This document shows positions 8,379 through 15,860 of a DNA stretch of 64,000 bases, piece after piece. Numbering within the stretch: the stretch's first letter is position 1; each line of letters opens with the position of its first letter. The notes beneath the pieces are model-generated. The model was not told the DNA's origin and did no database searches. It worked only from the letters and a program-made list of their open reading frames with translations. The DNA is from Myxococcaceae bacterium (GTDB lineage: Bacteria > Myxococcota_A > Polyangia > Polyangiales > Ga0077539), in contig SCUS01000098.1 of the NCBI GenBank assembly GCA_004297725.1, forward strand, positions 62,001 through 126,000. Direction: 5' to 3'. The position numbers and the translations under genes were made by a program.

Positions 8379-9499
8379 GCGGGGGGGTCAGCGTCCGGGC
8401 GCGGCTCTGCCGTTGGCTCCGGGGCTGGAATGTCCGTGAGGTCATCACAGGGTCCCTCCGGCGTCAAGCTGGTGTCCTCCGGGTGCCCATGATGGACGGC
8501 CGCGTAATAGCCCTCGCCGCAGACCCCGCAGAGCCTCCCCTCGGCCGTCCAGAGGTGCAGGTGGTGCACCTTCCCGCAGGTCGCGCATCGCATCGAGGGC
8601 GCGTCGAGCCTGGCTCCGAGTCCTGCCAGCGCCGCGTCAAGCTCGGTGGATGTGCGCCCGGTCTGGCTCGCGACGATGCGGCCGATCTCCGCGCGCTCGG
8701 TCGAGGCCCGGTCTGCTTCGGGCGCCCCCTCGCCCCACCAGGCGGCCATCGCCTCAGTGACGCGGCGGTGGCCGTAGCCCGGCTTGGCCGCGACTTGCAC
8801 GACTGCGGGGAGCTTCTTCCACCCGGCCCGCACGTCGTCGGGTACGAGGGCGTCCGCCGCGTCGCTATAGAGCGCGCGCAACCCTTTCGCGAGCGTTCCG
8901 AAGCGCTGCAACCACCCGAGCGTCGCCCCGACCTCGGGCACCACGTAGCCGATCGCGGCGATGCGCTGGGCAGCCGCGGTGCCCGCAGTCACGCCGGCGC
9001 GGCTGGCGAATGCGCCGGGGAGGATGCTGGGCACCTCCACGCTGGTCTGCACTCGCATTCGGTTCGCGAGCGCGCCCAGCACGAGGTGACCATCGTCGGT
9101 GCGGTCGGTCGGCTTCGGGGGCGTGGCGTCGGGCGCCCACCCGAGGGGGCCGCCCTTGTCGGGACGCAGCTCGATCAGCAGTCGGCGGGTGCGGGCGTGG
9201 TCGTCCCCTTCGACGTGCGTGATGCGCTCCACAGGCGCGGTGGACGACGGCCGTAGTTTCGCCTCATCGGCCACCTGCACCCGCGCGTCGGGCTGCGCGC
9301 CGAGCCGCGACGCGCGCCGGGGCGCCGGGGCCTCAACGGTCGGCGCCGCGGGCAGCAGCGCCGGCCGCTCGATGGCCGTCGCCTCGTCGGGCGCGTACTC
9401 CGTCCCGCACACCGGGCAGAGCGCCCGTCGCTGGAGGCGCTGCACGCGGGCCACGGTGAGGCGGCAGCAGTCGGCGATGGTCTCGCTGGCGTCGTTCAT
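8375..9499 (-). CDS. Phage protein with two zinc-ribbon-like Cys motifs
   Basis: A 374-residue protein. It begins with a possible small HTH (SETIADCCRLTVARVQRLQRR) directly followed by CPVCGTEY, and near residues 305-335 has CATCGKVH and CGVCGEGYY, the latter two probably forming one zinc ribbon. The middle (150-290) is helical with GYGHRRVTEAMAAWWG. It ends in a Pro/Asp-rich tail. This looks like a DNA- or RNA-associated zinc-finger protein, perhaps a transcription factor placed at the early/late boundary. Start and stop both overlap neighbours by 4 nt. Function unknown. Confidence 0.65.
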   Translation of the reverse strand: MNDASETIADCCRLTVARVQRLQRRALCPVCGTEYAPDEATAIERPALLPAAPTVEAPAPRRASRLGAQPDARVQVADEAKLRPSSTAPVERITHVEGDDHARTRRLLIELRPDKGGPLGWAPDATPPKPTDRTDDGHLVLGALANRMRVQTSVEVPSILPGAFASRAGVTAGTAAAQRIAAIGYVVPEVGATLGWLQRFGTLAKGLRALYSDAADALVPDDVRAGWKKLPAVVQVAAKPGYGHRRVTEAMAAWWGEGAPEADRASTERAEIGRIVASQTGRTSTELDAALAGLGARLDAPSMRCATCGKVHHLHLWTAEGRLCGVCGEGYYAAVHHGHPEDTSLTPEGPCDDLTDIPAPEPTAEPRPDADPPA

Positions 9500-9885
9500 C
9501 GGCCTCTCCCTTCGACTAGCCAGGAGAGGCGGCGTGGCGGCGGGTGCATCGGCCGGGGCGTGGGCTGGCGACGCACGGGAGGTGGTCCCTGATCGCGAAT
9601 CACCGGGCGTCGGGCGATGGCGAGGGCGCGGTGCACGTCGGCATCGTCGAAGGGGTCGTGGTCGAAGCCGTTGGCGCGCTGGAACAGCCGGATGAGATCG
9701 GCGGCCGCGGCGGAGTCCATCTGCATCGAGACCGTCGCCGACGTCTCGTGCTGGCGCATTACCTCGCGGTGCTCGCGCTCCGCGGCGAGAGCGAGCGCGC
9801 GGGAGTACGTCTCCACATGGACGGTGTCCACGACTACGATCGTGCGGCCGCCGATGATGAGGGTAGCGCGGGAGTACTCCCTCAC
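9496..9885 (-). CDS. Small phage protein, unknown
   Basis: 129 residues from a GTG at 9885 that overlaps the upstream stop (GTGA) and follows a good GGGGGAGG ribosome-binding site; the frame stays open further upstream, but that start would lack this signal. It opens with beta strands (ATLIIGGRTIVVVDTVHVET), continues with a helix holding AAEREHREVMRQHE, and ends with a basic Pro-rich tail. No domain recognised. Confidence 0.6.
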   Translation of the reverse strand: MREYSRATLIIGGRTIVVVDTVHVETYSRALALAAEREHREVMRQHETSATVSMQMDSAAAADLIRLFQRANGFDHDPFDDADVHRALAIARRPVIRDQGPPPVRRQPTPRPMHPPPRRLSWLVEGRGR

Positions 9886-10112
9886 AGCCTCCCCCGATCC
9901 CAGGCGTTCAGCATCACTGCATAGCCGCGGAGGAACCGCAGCCAGTCGGCGAGCGAGAGCGCGTCGCGGAGCTTCCACGCTGCGTGCTGCGCGCGCAGGG
10001 CAGCCTCGACGGGGTCACCGTCGGGCGGCGTCTCGACCGGATGCGCGACGGCGAAGTACGTCGGGCCGTCGGGCACGTCGGCCGAAACGAGTGCGATGCG
10101 CACGCGCTCCAT
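9882..10112 (-). CDS. Small phage protein, unknown
   Basis: A 76-residue protein starting at the ATG that overlaps the upstream stop by one base (TGATG). It has a short beta start (MERVRIALVSADVPDGPTYF) and an amphipathic helix with several Trp (AAWKLRDALSLADWLRFLRGY). Operon continuity is the main support. Function unknown. Confidence 0.6.
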   Translation of the reverse strand: MERVRIALVSADVPDGPTYFAVAHPVETPPDGDPVEAALRAQHAAWKLRDALSLADWLRFLRGYAVMLNAWDRGRL

Positions 10113-10417
10113 CAGCGCACCTCCTTCGAGCGCTCGCGGTTGCGACGCACCCGGTCCTGCACACACCGCGTCATGTCGTCGTTTCCGCCGAGGCTGTCGA
10201 CGCGACGCCGCAGCGAGCGCACGTCGAGCCACGTGCAGAGCAGCGCAAACGTCAGGGACCGCAGCAACACGACGTCCCGCGCGGCGGGTGCCATTCCCCG
10301 CGTCGAGAACCACAGCGCGACCGCAACCGCCGCGGGCCACGCCAGGTCCGCGACGAGCACCCCCGCGAGGTACCTCAGGAACTCCACCACCAACTTCGTC
10401 CTCGACTCCGGCTCCAT
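10112..10417 (-). CDS. Small membrane protein, possible holin-like
   Basis: 101 residues from the ATG at 10417 (overlapping the upstream stop by one base). Two hydrophobic segments are visible: about 12-35 (YLAGVLVADLAWPAAVAVAL) and 45-65 (DVVLLRSLTFALLCTWL), followed by a strongly basic cytoplasmic-type tail ending in RNRERSKEVR. The small size, two membrane segments and charged tail resemble class II holins, but no endolysin gene lies nearby, so a holin call is only a possibility. Confidence 0.6.
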   Translation of the reverse strand: MEPESRTKLVVEFLRYLAGVLVADLAWPAAVAVALWFSTRGMAPAARDVVLLRSLTFALLCTWLDVRSLRRRVDSLGGNDDMTRCVQDRVRRNRERSKEVR

Positions 10418-10812
10418 CACTCGCTCGCCCCTTCCCTCACCACCGCGTTCGCCTCGCCCAACTCGTCGAGGTCCTCCACCGCCGGCCGCTCCCACACCTC
10501 GCAGGACGGCGCGTTCATCGGCGCGAGCGACTGCCAGTCGAACCCGTGCATCGCGACCGACTCACGGAGCTCGTGGCCGTCGTCGTCGAGGCGCGCCAGG
10601 TACGTGAACATCCGGCAGCAGCCGCACCGGGTGCACTCGTACGCCGACCCGTCGATGGTCCCGTTGCCGGCGACGTAGCTCTGCTCGCCGGGCCCGGTGG
10701 TCGCCAGGAAGCCCCAGGGGAGGCGCGTGGGCTGCGGCGCCCACCGCCAGTCGTGTTGGAGCACCGCCTGCCCGGGCGGGCGCCTCGGTCGTTGGAGACG
10801 AACGACTACCAT
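10417..10812 (-). CDS. Small phage protein with CxxCGCC motif
   Basis: 131 residues starting at the ATG at 10812, which overlaps the end of the large replication gene by 7 nt. The segment YECTRCGCCRMFTYL (about residues 72-86) holds a dense Cys cluster that could bind zinc or a metal cluster. Flanks are Pro-rich and acidic. No known family. The overlap with the replication gene suggests coupled expression. Confidence 0.6.
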   Translation of the reverse strand: MVVVRLQRPRRPPGQAVLQHDWRWAPQPTRLPWGFLATTGPGEQSYVAGNGTIDGSAYECTRCGCCRMFTYLARLDDDGHELRESVAMHGFDWQSLAPMNAPSCEVWERPAVEDLDELGEANAVVREGASE

Positions 10813-13800
10813 CGGCCGCCCCCTCCCCCGCCTGCGCGCGGGAAGGTGTCGTTTGACGCCGCGCACGCCACCGGCCCCGGTCCTCCCCCTCCGCCGCCGA
10901 GGAGCGCCCCGAGGTCGATCCGCCGTGCGCGTCGTCGGCCGCCCCCTCCCCCGCCCGCCGGGTCGTCGTCAGGTGCGCCCGAAACCCCCTGTAGCGGGGT
11001 GCGCCCGAAACCCCCTGTAGCAGCGCCGCCGTGGGCCGCGGCCCGAGGTGCGCCCGAAACCCCCTTGAAGAAGTACTCTCCCAAGGGGGTTTCGGGCGCA
11101 CTTGGGCTGAGAGCGCGCAGGGCAGCGGCGATCGCCTCGGGCACGGCGCGCTCACCGGACTCGTAGCGGCGCAGGGTGCCGTCGCTGACGCGGAGGGCGC
11201 GGGCGAGCTCGCGCAGCCCCATCCCGGCCGCTTCGCGGGCCGCTCGGAACTCCTCGGCGCCCATGGCCGCGACCGTCTGTGGACGCCCCACCGGCAGCCG
11301 ACGCACCTCGACCGGCCGCCCCGCCCAGCCGCCGGGCACGATGCCGCCGACGTGGAGCTGCCGGCCGGGGCGCGTCCGGTGAATGGTTCGCAGTCGGCCA
11401 TGGGCCTGCTCGAGCTCCGCAGCGGCCAGGGCGTCGAGCCGCCCCTCGGCGTCGAGCCCGAGGTACTGCGCGCGCAGCCGCTCGGTGCCGAGGTTGGGGC
11501 GCGGGTCCATGAGCGTCACCGTCGCGTCGCAGTCGGCCATGTGATCGAGGCCCTCGAGCGCCTGGTAGTGCCCCGTGACCCACCGGCCTCCGAAGGGAGC
11601 GAGGGCCGGGGCCAGCAGGGCGCGGGCGCGCTCGAGGGCCCGGAGCGACTGCCCGGTGGAGGTCCACTGGGCGCGGGGCCCGGGGGCCGAGGGGTCGACC
11701 GCATGGGCGATCGCGGCCTCGATGACCAGCGGGGCGATGAGCCCGACGGACGCGGTCGACGGGTCCTCGACGAGCCATGCCACCGCCGCCCGGATCGCCG
11801 GGAGGATGGCCGTCCAGTCGGGCACGCCGCGCGGGAGCCAGGACTTGCGGGTGGCCCGCGTCGCCAGGACTGCGCGGACGATGGGCGCGCCGTCGGGCAC
11901 CCGGAGGTCGACGAGCTTCGGCGGGTGCCCCAGCACCTTCGCCATCGCGGGCACGTGCAGGGCGGCGTTGGCGTCGAGGAGGACCACCGGCCCCTCGTGC
12001 TTCAAGGCGAGCACGAGCTCGTCGTTGAGCCCCACCACGGTCGCGCAGCGGTCGTGCTCCTCGCCCTCGACTGCCGCGGCGTAGGGGACGGCCCGGGTGA
12101 TCGCGCGCCAGAGCAGCCCGAGCACGCGGGAGGCCTCGCCGAGCTCGGTGGCGCGCGCGATGTTCACCCGCGCGATCGCCAGGGCCGACCAGCGGATCGG
12201 AGGGGCCGTCGTGCGGGCCTTCGGGCTGATCGCGCCAGCGGCCGCCACGAGCACCGCTTCGCCGAGGTCCTCCAACGCGGTCTCCGGATCGACCCCGGCC
12301 GCGGTGAGGATCTCCCCCTGCAGCTCCCGCGCGTGCCACCGCACGGCGTCGTGCACGTAGACGAGCTCCCCATCGGCCGGGGCTGCCTCGACCCAGGCGG
12401 TGAAGGCCGCGAGCGCCGGGGCCATGGCGTCGGCGAAGGCGGGCACGAACTCCCCGAGGTAGCGCGCGGCCGTGGCGAGCTGGTCGCGCGTGACCCGCTC
12501 GGTGAACACCGTCTCCCCGGGCTCGTCGACGACCAGCGTCCCGGCGGGGCCGGCGAAGCCGCGGAGCTCCCGCACCAGGCCGTGCACCCCGACGACGAGG
12601 GAGGCGTCCTCGGCGCCCTCTCGCCCGCCGTAGGCCGGGCAGCGCGACCGCTCCGGGCAGGGCTCGCGGTCGCGCCCCTCGCAGAACTCGCGCTCCACCG
12701 ACTGCCCGCCGCTGGCGAGCGCCTTCGCGGCGTCGGCGTAGATGCAGGTGGGGGTGCCGTCGGGCCGGGTGTGCGACACGGGCGAGAACACCCGCAGCGA
12801 GCGGGCCGGGAGGTTCCCGACGATCTGCTGCGCGAGTCGGTGCGTGGGCACGCTCACGGCGATGCGGGCGCCGGGCGCTGCCGGGCGGCCGACGGGGGGC
12901 TTCGACTCGGCCAGCCGCACCACGGCCCGGGTCTTCCCGAGGCCGGGCGGACCCGCGATCGAGGTCACGCCGTACGCGCCCTCGACCTCGCGCGAGAGTA
13001 CCTGCGCGGCTTCGGCCAACGGGGTCACCGCGACCGCCGGGGCCGACTTAAGCTGCGCCAGCACGTCCGCCTCGATGCCCGAGGTCGTGGTCGCGTCGAG
13101 CGCGTCGGCGACGGCCGGGAACTCCTCACGCAGCACGCCGTACCCGAGCAGCTCCTGGCCGTTGGCCCAGCGCACGATGGTGGTGCGGGCGATCTCGACC
13201 CGGTCGGAGAGCAGGTGCTCCCAGCCCGCGTCGACCAGGTGCGCGCGGGCGATCACCGCCGGGACGCCCTCGAGGGGGCAGCCGCGGGTGGCGAGCGCGC
13301 CGGCGAGCGCGAGGTAGCAGCGGCGCCAGTTGGCTCGGACGGTGTCGCGCAGGGCGGCGCCGAGCGCGTCGGCGACCGTCTCCCAGCCGGAGGGCACGAC
13401 GTCCGTGAACGTCGGCAGCACGGCCACGCCGTCGGCGGCGAGCGGGCGCGCGTTGCGGCGCTGGGCCCGGCGCGGCGAGACGATCCCGGCCGGGGGCTCG
13501 AAGGCCTCGAGGCGCGAGAGGTCCACGCGCGGCGAGATCACCCGCAGGCCATCCGCGTCCCGGAAGTGCGGCACCCTCATCAGGTGCCCGAAGTCCTTGC
13601 ACTCCAGGGCGCTCGGCCAGACGCCCTCGGCGACGAGCTGGTGGAGCCACGCGAGCAGGCGCGGCTCGGCCTCCTCCACCGGCAGCCAGGTCGCGAGTGG
13701 CTGCAGCAGGCGGTAGCCCTTGCGCGAGAGGTAGAGACCACAGGTGCGCAGGGACGGTGCGGACGTCCATACCGCCTCGAAGGCCGCGAGCGTCTCGGGC

Positions 13801-14186
13801 GTCCAGGGCACGTGCCCGGGGGTGTCGACGTCGGCGATGAAGCACGTTTGCACCGCGCGCAGTCCCTGCGTGGGGAGCCATGCGACGGCGTCCTTACAGG
13901 TGCGGGGCGTCGAGGGGAGCGGGGCGCCGTTGGCGTCGAGGATCACGTAGCCGCTGACGAGGGCGGGCGAGTCGAAGCGCCGCTCGGCGATCTCGCGGAT
14001 GGAGATCAGAGCCTCGGCGCGGACGCGGTGCAGGTTCTCTCGCGAGCCCGGTCGCGCGCGCCAGTCCGAGGAGTGCACGCTGCACTTCCGTTCCGCGCAG
14101 CTCGCTGCCGCGATACTCGGTGCGTGCAGCGTCGAGAACTTCTCGCGCGGGATCCACATGAGGGGCGTGTCGAGCGGGTCAGCCAC
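10806..14186 (-). CDS. Primase-like / helicase / XRE-HTH fusion replication protein
   Basis: A 1126-residue protein, the largest in the leftward block. Residues 75-210 look like an archaeo-eukaryotic primase core: FIADVDTPG (acidic pair Asp119/Asp121), LYLSRKGYRL, and CKDFGHLMRVPH. Residues 390-900 read as a helicase/ATPase: Walker A GPPGLGKTR near 410, a Cys set (near 480, then 499, 508 and 514, within CEGRDREPCPERSRCPAY) resembling the Fe-S domain of XPD/DinG helicases, and a Walker B-like VVDEPGE near 552. Residues 972-1022 are an XRE-type HTH (LRELARALRVSDGTLRRYE). The tail is Gly/Pro-rich with a RARRIDLGALL motif. GTG 14186 is preceded by GGGAGG and overlaps the nuclease stop by 8 nt. 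Probably the phage replication initiator; primase and Fe-S assignments are inference. Confidence 0.8.
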   Translation of the reverse strand: MADPLDTPLMWIPREKFSTLHAPSIAAASCAERKCSVHSSDWRARPGSRENLHRVRAEALISIREIAERRFDSPALVSGYVILDANGAPLPSTPRTCKDAVAWLPTQGLRAVQTCFIADVDTPGHVPWTPETLAAFEAVWTSAPSLRTCGLYLSRKGYRLLQPLATWLPVEEAEPRLLAWLHQLVAEGVWPSALECKDFGHLMRVPHFRDADGLRVISPRVDLSRLEAFEPPAGIVSPRRAQRRNARPLAADGVAVLPTFTDVVPSGWETVADALGAALRDTVRANWRRCYLALAGALATRGCPLEGVPAVIARAHLVDAGWEHLLSDRVEIARTTIVRWANGQELLGYGVLREEFPAVADALDATTTSGIEADVLAQLKSAPAVAVTPLAEAAQVLSREVEGAYGVTSIAGPPGLGKTRAVVRLAESKPPVGRPAAPGARIAVSVPTHRLAQQIVGNLPARSLRVFSPVSHTRPDGTPTCIYADAAKALASGGQSVEREFCEGRDREPCPERSRCPAYGGREGAEDASLVVGVHGLVRELRGFAGPAGTLVVDEPGETVFTERVTRDQLATAARYLGEFVPAFADAMAPALAAFTAWVEAAPADGELVYVHDAVRWHARELQGEILTAAGVDPETALEDLGEAVLVAAAGAISPKARTTAPPIRWSALAIARVNIARATELGEASRVLGLLWRAITRAVPYAAAVEGEEHDRCATVVGLNDELVLALKHEGPVVLLDANAALHVPAMAKVLGHPPKLVDLRVPDGAPIVRAVLATRATRKSWLPRGVPDWTAILPAIRAAVAWLVEDPSTASVGLIAPLVIEAAIAHAVDPSAPGPRAQWTSTGQSLRALERARALLAPALAPFGGRWVTGHYQALEGLDHMADCDATVTLMDPRPNLGTERLRAQYLGLDAEGRLDALAAAELEQAHGRLRTIHRTRPGRQLHVGGIVPGGWAGRPVEVRRLPVGRPQTVAAMGAEEFRAAREAAGMGLRELARALRVSDGTLRRYESGERAVPEAIAAALRALSPSAPETPLGEYFFKGVSGAPRAAAHGGAATGGFGRTPLQGVSGAPDDDPAGGGGGGRRRARRIDLGALLGGGGGGPGPVACAASNDTFPRAGGGGGGRW
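10972..11101. repeat. Four 18-bp iterons inside the replication gene, candidate origin
   Basis: The 18-mer GTGCGCCCGAAACCCCCT occurs three times directly, starting at 10973, 10999 and 11048, and once inverted at 11084-11101. The third and fourth copies form a perfect 20-bp inverted repeat with a 14-nt loop (11048-11101). The first two copies are 26 bp apart and share 24 identical bases. All lie in the low-complexity 3' end of the primase-like/helicase gene, just after its HTH domain. Lambda O similarly carries its 18-bp iterons in its own gene, so this is a candidate phage origin. Confidence 0.6.
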
Positions 14187-14655
14187 CAGTGGCCTCCCGC
14201 GGTCGCCCGCCGTTGCGCCACCCGCAGCGGGTGCACACGACGCCGCCGGCGACGTGCTGCACCAGGTCCTCGTCGGGGTGCGTGCACCCGAAGCGCGCGA
14301 CCAGCGCGGCGATCGTCGCCACGGCCGCGTCGACGTTCGCCTCGAAGGAGAGCTTCCGGTCGTAGCGGATGCGTGCGTAGCCGCAGCACCAGGCCTCCAT
14401 GTTGTCGCGCCAGGTGTCCTGGTCGTCGCCCACCTTTGTGCGCGCGCCCTTGAGCTCGACCTCGATGCGGTAGCCGCTGCCCGTCGTCGGCACTCCCGTG
14501 AGGTCGGCTGCACCCGGGGGTGCCGCTTCGATGGCGCCGCCCTGGCGCGGGAGGATCTTCCCCGTCGGCTGCCGCCACAGGCGCACGGGGATCTTCGCCT
14601 TCGTCACGGCGGTGCGCACCGCCTGCTGGAAGTCCTGCTCGAGAACCTCGCTCAC
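14179..14655 (-). CDS. VRR-NUC domain nuclease
   Basis: 158 residues from a GTG overlapping the previous stop (GTGA). The first 110 residues fit the VRR-NUC (PD-(D/E)XK-like) fold: an N-terminal helix SEVLEQDFQQAV with the conserved Glu, a GAADLTGV segment providing the acidic residue, and the strand RIEVELKGAR with the E-x-K pair. The C-terminus has a Cys pair (VCTRCGWRNGG) with CTHPDEDL before it, suggesting a small zinc-binding tail. VRR-NUC proteins are common Holliday-junction or structure-specific nucleases in phages. It sits directly before the large replication gene, overlapping it by 8 nt. Confidence 0.85.
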   Translation of the reverse strand: MSEVLEQDFQQAVRTAVTKAKIPVRLWRQPTGKILPRQGGAIEAAPPGAADLTGVPTTGSGYRIEVELKGARTKVGDDQDTWRDNMEAWCCGYARIRYDRKLSFEANVDAAVATIAALVARFGCTHPDEDLVQHVAGGVVCTRCGWRNGGRPREATGG

Positions 14656-14927
14656 CGGGCACCGCCCATCGGGAGCTCGCCGTCGAGCAGGGCGCGCGAG
14701 GCCTCGGCGTCCTCGATCAGGTCGACCGTGCGCACGAGCGGCGCGGGACCGAGCGCGGCGAAGTGCACCCGCAGCCGGTGACGCAGGAGGCGCTTCGCCC
14801 GGGCGACGACGTCTGCCGGGGGCACGCCACGCGACCCGCGCGCCGGGCGCCACCACACCGCCGCGACGACGCCCGTCGCGCGGTGCGTGATGCGGCAGCA
14901 GGAGTCGCCGGGGTGGGCGCCGATCAC
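14652..14927 (-). CDS. Small phage protein, unknown
   Basis: 91 residues from GTG 14927 (GTGA overlap with the upstream stop). It begins with a Cys pair (GDSCCRITHRATG) and a Trp pair, then a basic helix (ADVVARAKRLLRHRLRVHFAAL), and ends in an acidic helix (DLIEDAEASRALLDGEL). It might be a small regulatory or nucleic-acid-binding protein. Supported mainly by 4-nt overlaps on both sides. Confidence 0.55.
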   Translation of the reverse strand: MIGAHPGDSCCRITHRATGVVAAVWWRPARGSRGVPPADVVARAKRLLRHRLRVHFAALGPAPLVRTVDLIEDAEASRALLDGELPMGGAR

Positions 14928-15163
14928 GGTGCACCCCCGCCGAGGCCCCGCGCGGCCGCGCAGCTCGGGCAGTAGTCCGAGCCCGAACCGAGGCGCACCG
15001 AGTGCTCCGAGCAGAGCGCGACGCTGCAGACTCGCGTCCCGCCGCTGGGCGTCGGCAGCACCCCGTCGCAGAGCCGCGCCCCGTCGCGCCCGCAGACGAT
15101 GCAGGGCTTCGGGCGCGCGCCGCGGCCGCGGGTGCAGGCGATGGCGAAGGTCCCCTCGCCCAT
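14924..15163 (-). CDS. Small Cys-rich (zinc-ribbon-like) protein
   Basis: 79 residues from the ATG at 15163, with GGCGGA upstream. Seven or more Cys are spread as CIVCGRDGARLC, CSVALCSEH and DYCPSCAAARG, enough for one or two zinc sites. It follows the RanBP2-finger protein by 10 nt and overlaps the next gene by 4 nt. No catalytic features; probably a small zinc protein of the early operon. Confidence 0.6.
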   Translation of the reverse strand: MGEGTFAIACTRGRGARPKPCIVCGRDGARLCDGVLPTPSGGTRVCSVALCSEHSVRLGSGSDYCPSCAAARGLGGGAP

Positions 15164-15173
15164 GTCGATCCGC

Positions 15174-15860
15174 CTACAGGGCATCGCGGTTGCTCCCCCC
15201 GAGCCGCGACATGTCCATCGTCGCGTCCTCACGCACCGTGCACGCCCCGCAGCCCTCGACGTCGCGACGGCGGCCGCGGTTCTCGAAGCCACAGACACCG
15301 CACGTCCACGGCAGGCGTGCGGGCGGGGCTTCGACGGCCGCCATGCCCGCCGCCGCCTGCTGCCACGGCACGACGTGAACCACCGGGGGCACGGCCACCG
15401 GCGTCGCCGCGGGGAGGAGCCCCTCCGCGCGTAGGGCCGCGACGCGCGCGGCGTTGCAGAGGGCGCAGTCGCCGGTCTCGCCGCGGGTGGCGTGGGCCTC
15501 GCCGCAGGAGCTGCACCATCCGCCCTCGGGGCGCTGCGCCGTGCGCTCCTGCCAGAAGGTGCGACCGTAGGCCTCGGCGAGCCCGCGCCAGCGCACAGCC
15601 GGCGCCATCGGCAGGCGCAGGTCGGGCACCGCGACGGGCGTGCGGGTGGCGACGCCACCGAGCCCCAGCGCTGCGCGGACCTGGGCGCGCATGGCCTCGA
15701 TGCGCCAATGAAGGGCTGCGCGCACGACGGGCGCGAGGGTCGGCGGCGCCGTGACGTCGACGCGCGTCGCGGCCAGGCCCGCCGTCACCAGCTCGATGCG
15801 CACGCCGTCCTCGGCGAGCGATGCGGCGGTGGGGAAAGAGGCCCGGGCTACAGCGACCAC
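15174..15860 (-). CDS. Phage zinc-finger protein with RanBP2-like finger
   Basis: 228 residues. The first 95 read as an alpha/beta domain with long helices (ALHWRIEAMRAQVRAALG). A zinc ribbon follows (CSSCGEAH ... CALCNAA, about 128-146), then a second finger near the C-terminus, WTCGVCGFEN ... CGAC, which matches the W-x-C-x2-C-x3-N ... C-x2-C pattern of RanBP2-type fingers except for a longer spacer. RanBP2 fingers bind ssRNA or ubiquitin in eukaryotes and are rarer in phages. GTG 15860 overlaps the helicase end by 13 nt; the exact start is uncertain. Role unknown. Confidence 0.6.
   Translation of the reverse strand: MVAVARASFPTAASLAEDGVRIELVTAGLAATRVDVTAPPTLAPVVRAALHWRIEAMRAQVRAALGLGGVATRTPVAVPDLRLPMAPAVRWRGLAEAYGRTFWQERTAQRPEGGWCSSCGEAHATRGETGDCALCNAARVAALRAEGLLPAATPVAVPPVVHVVPWQQAAAGMAAVEAPPARLPWTCGVCGFENRGRRRDVEGCGACTVREDATMDMSRLGGSNRDAL

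Noticed and set aside
10112..10417. Confident holin call for the two-span membrane protein
   Set aside because: No endolysin or spanin gene is nearby and it sits in the early/replication side of the operon; topology alone is not enough.
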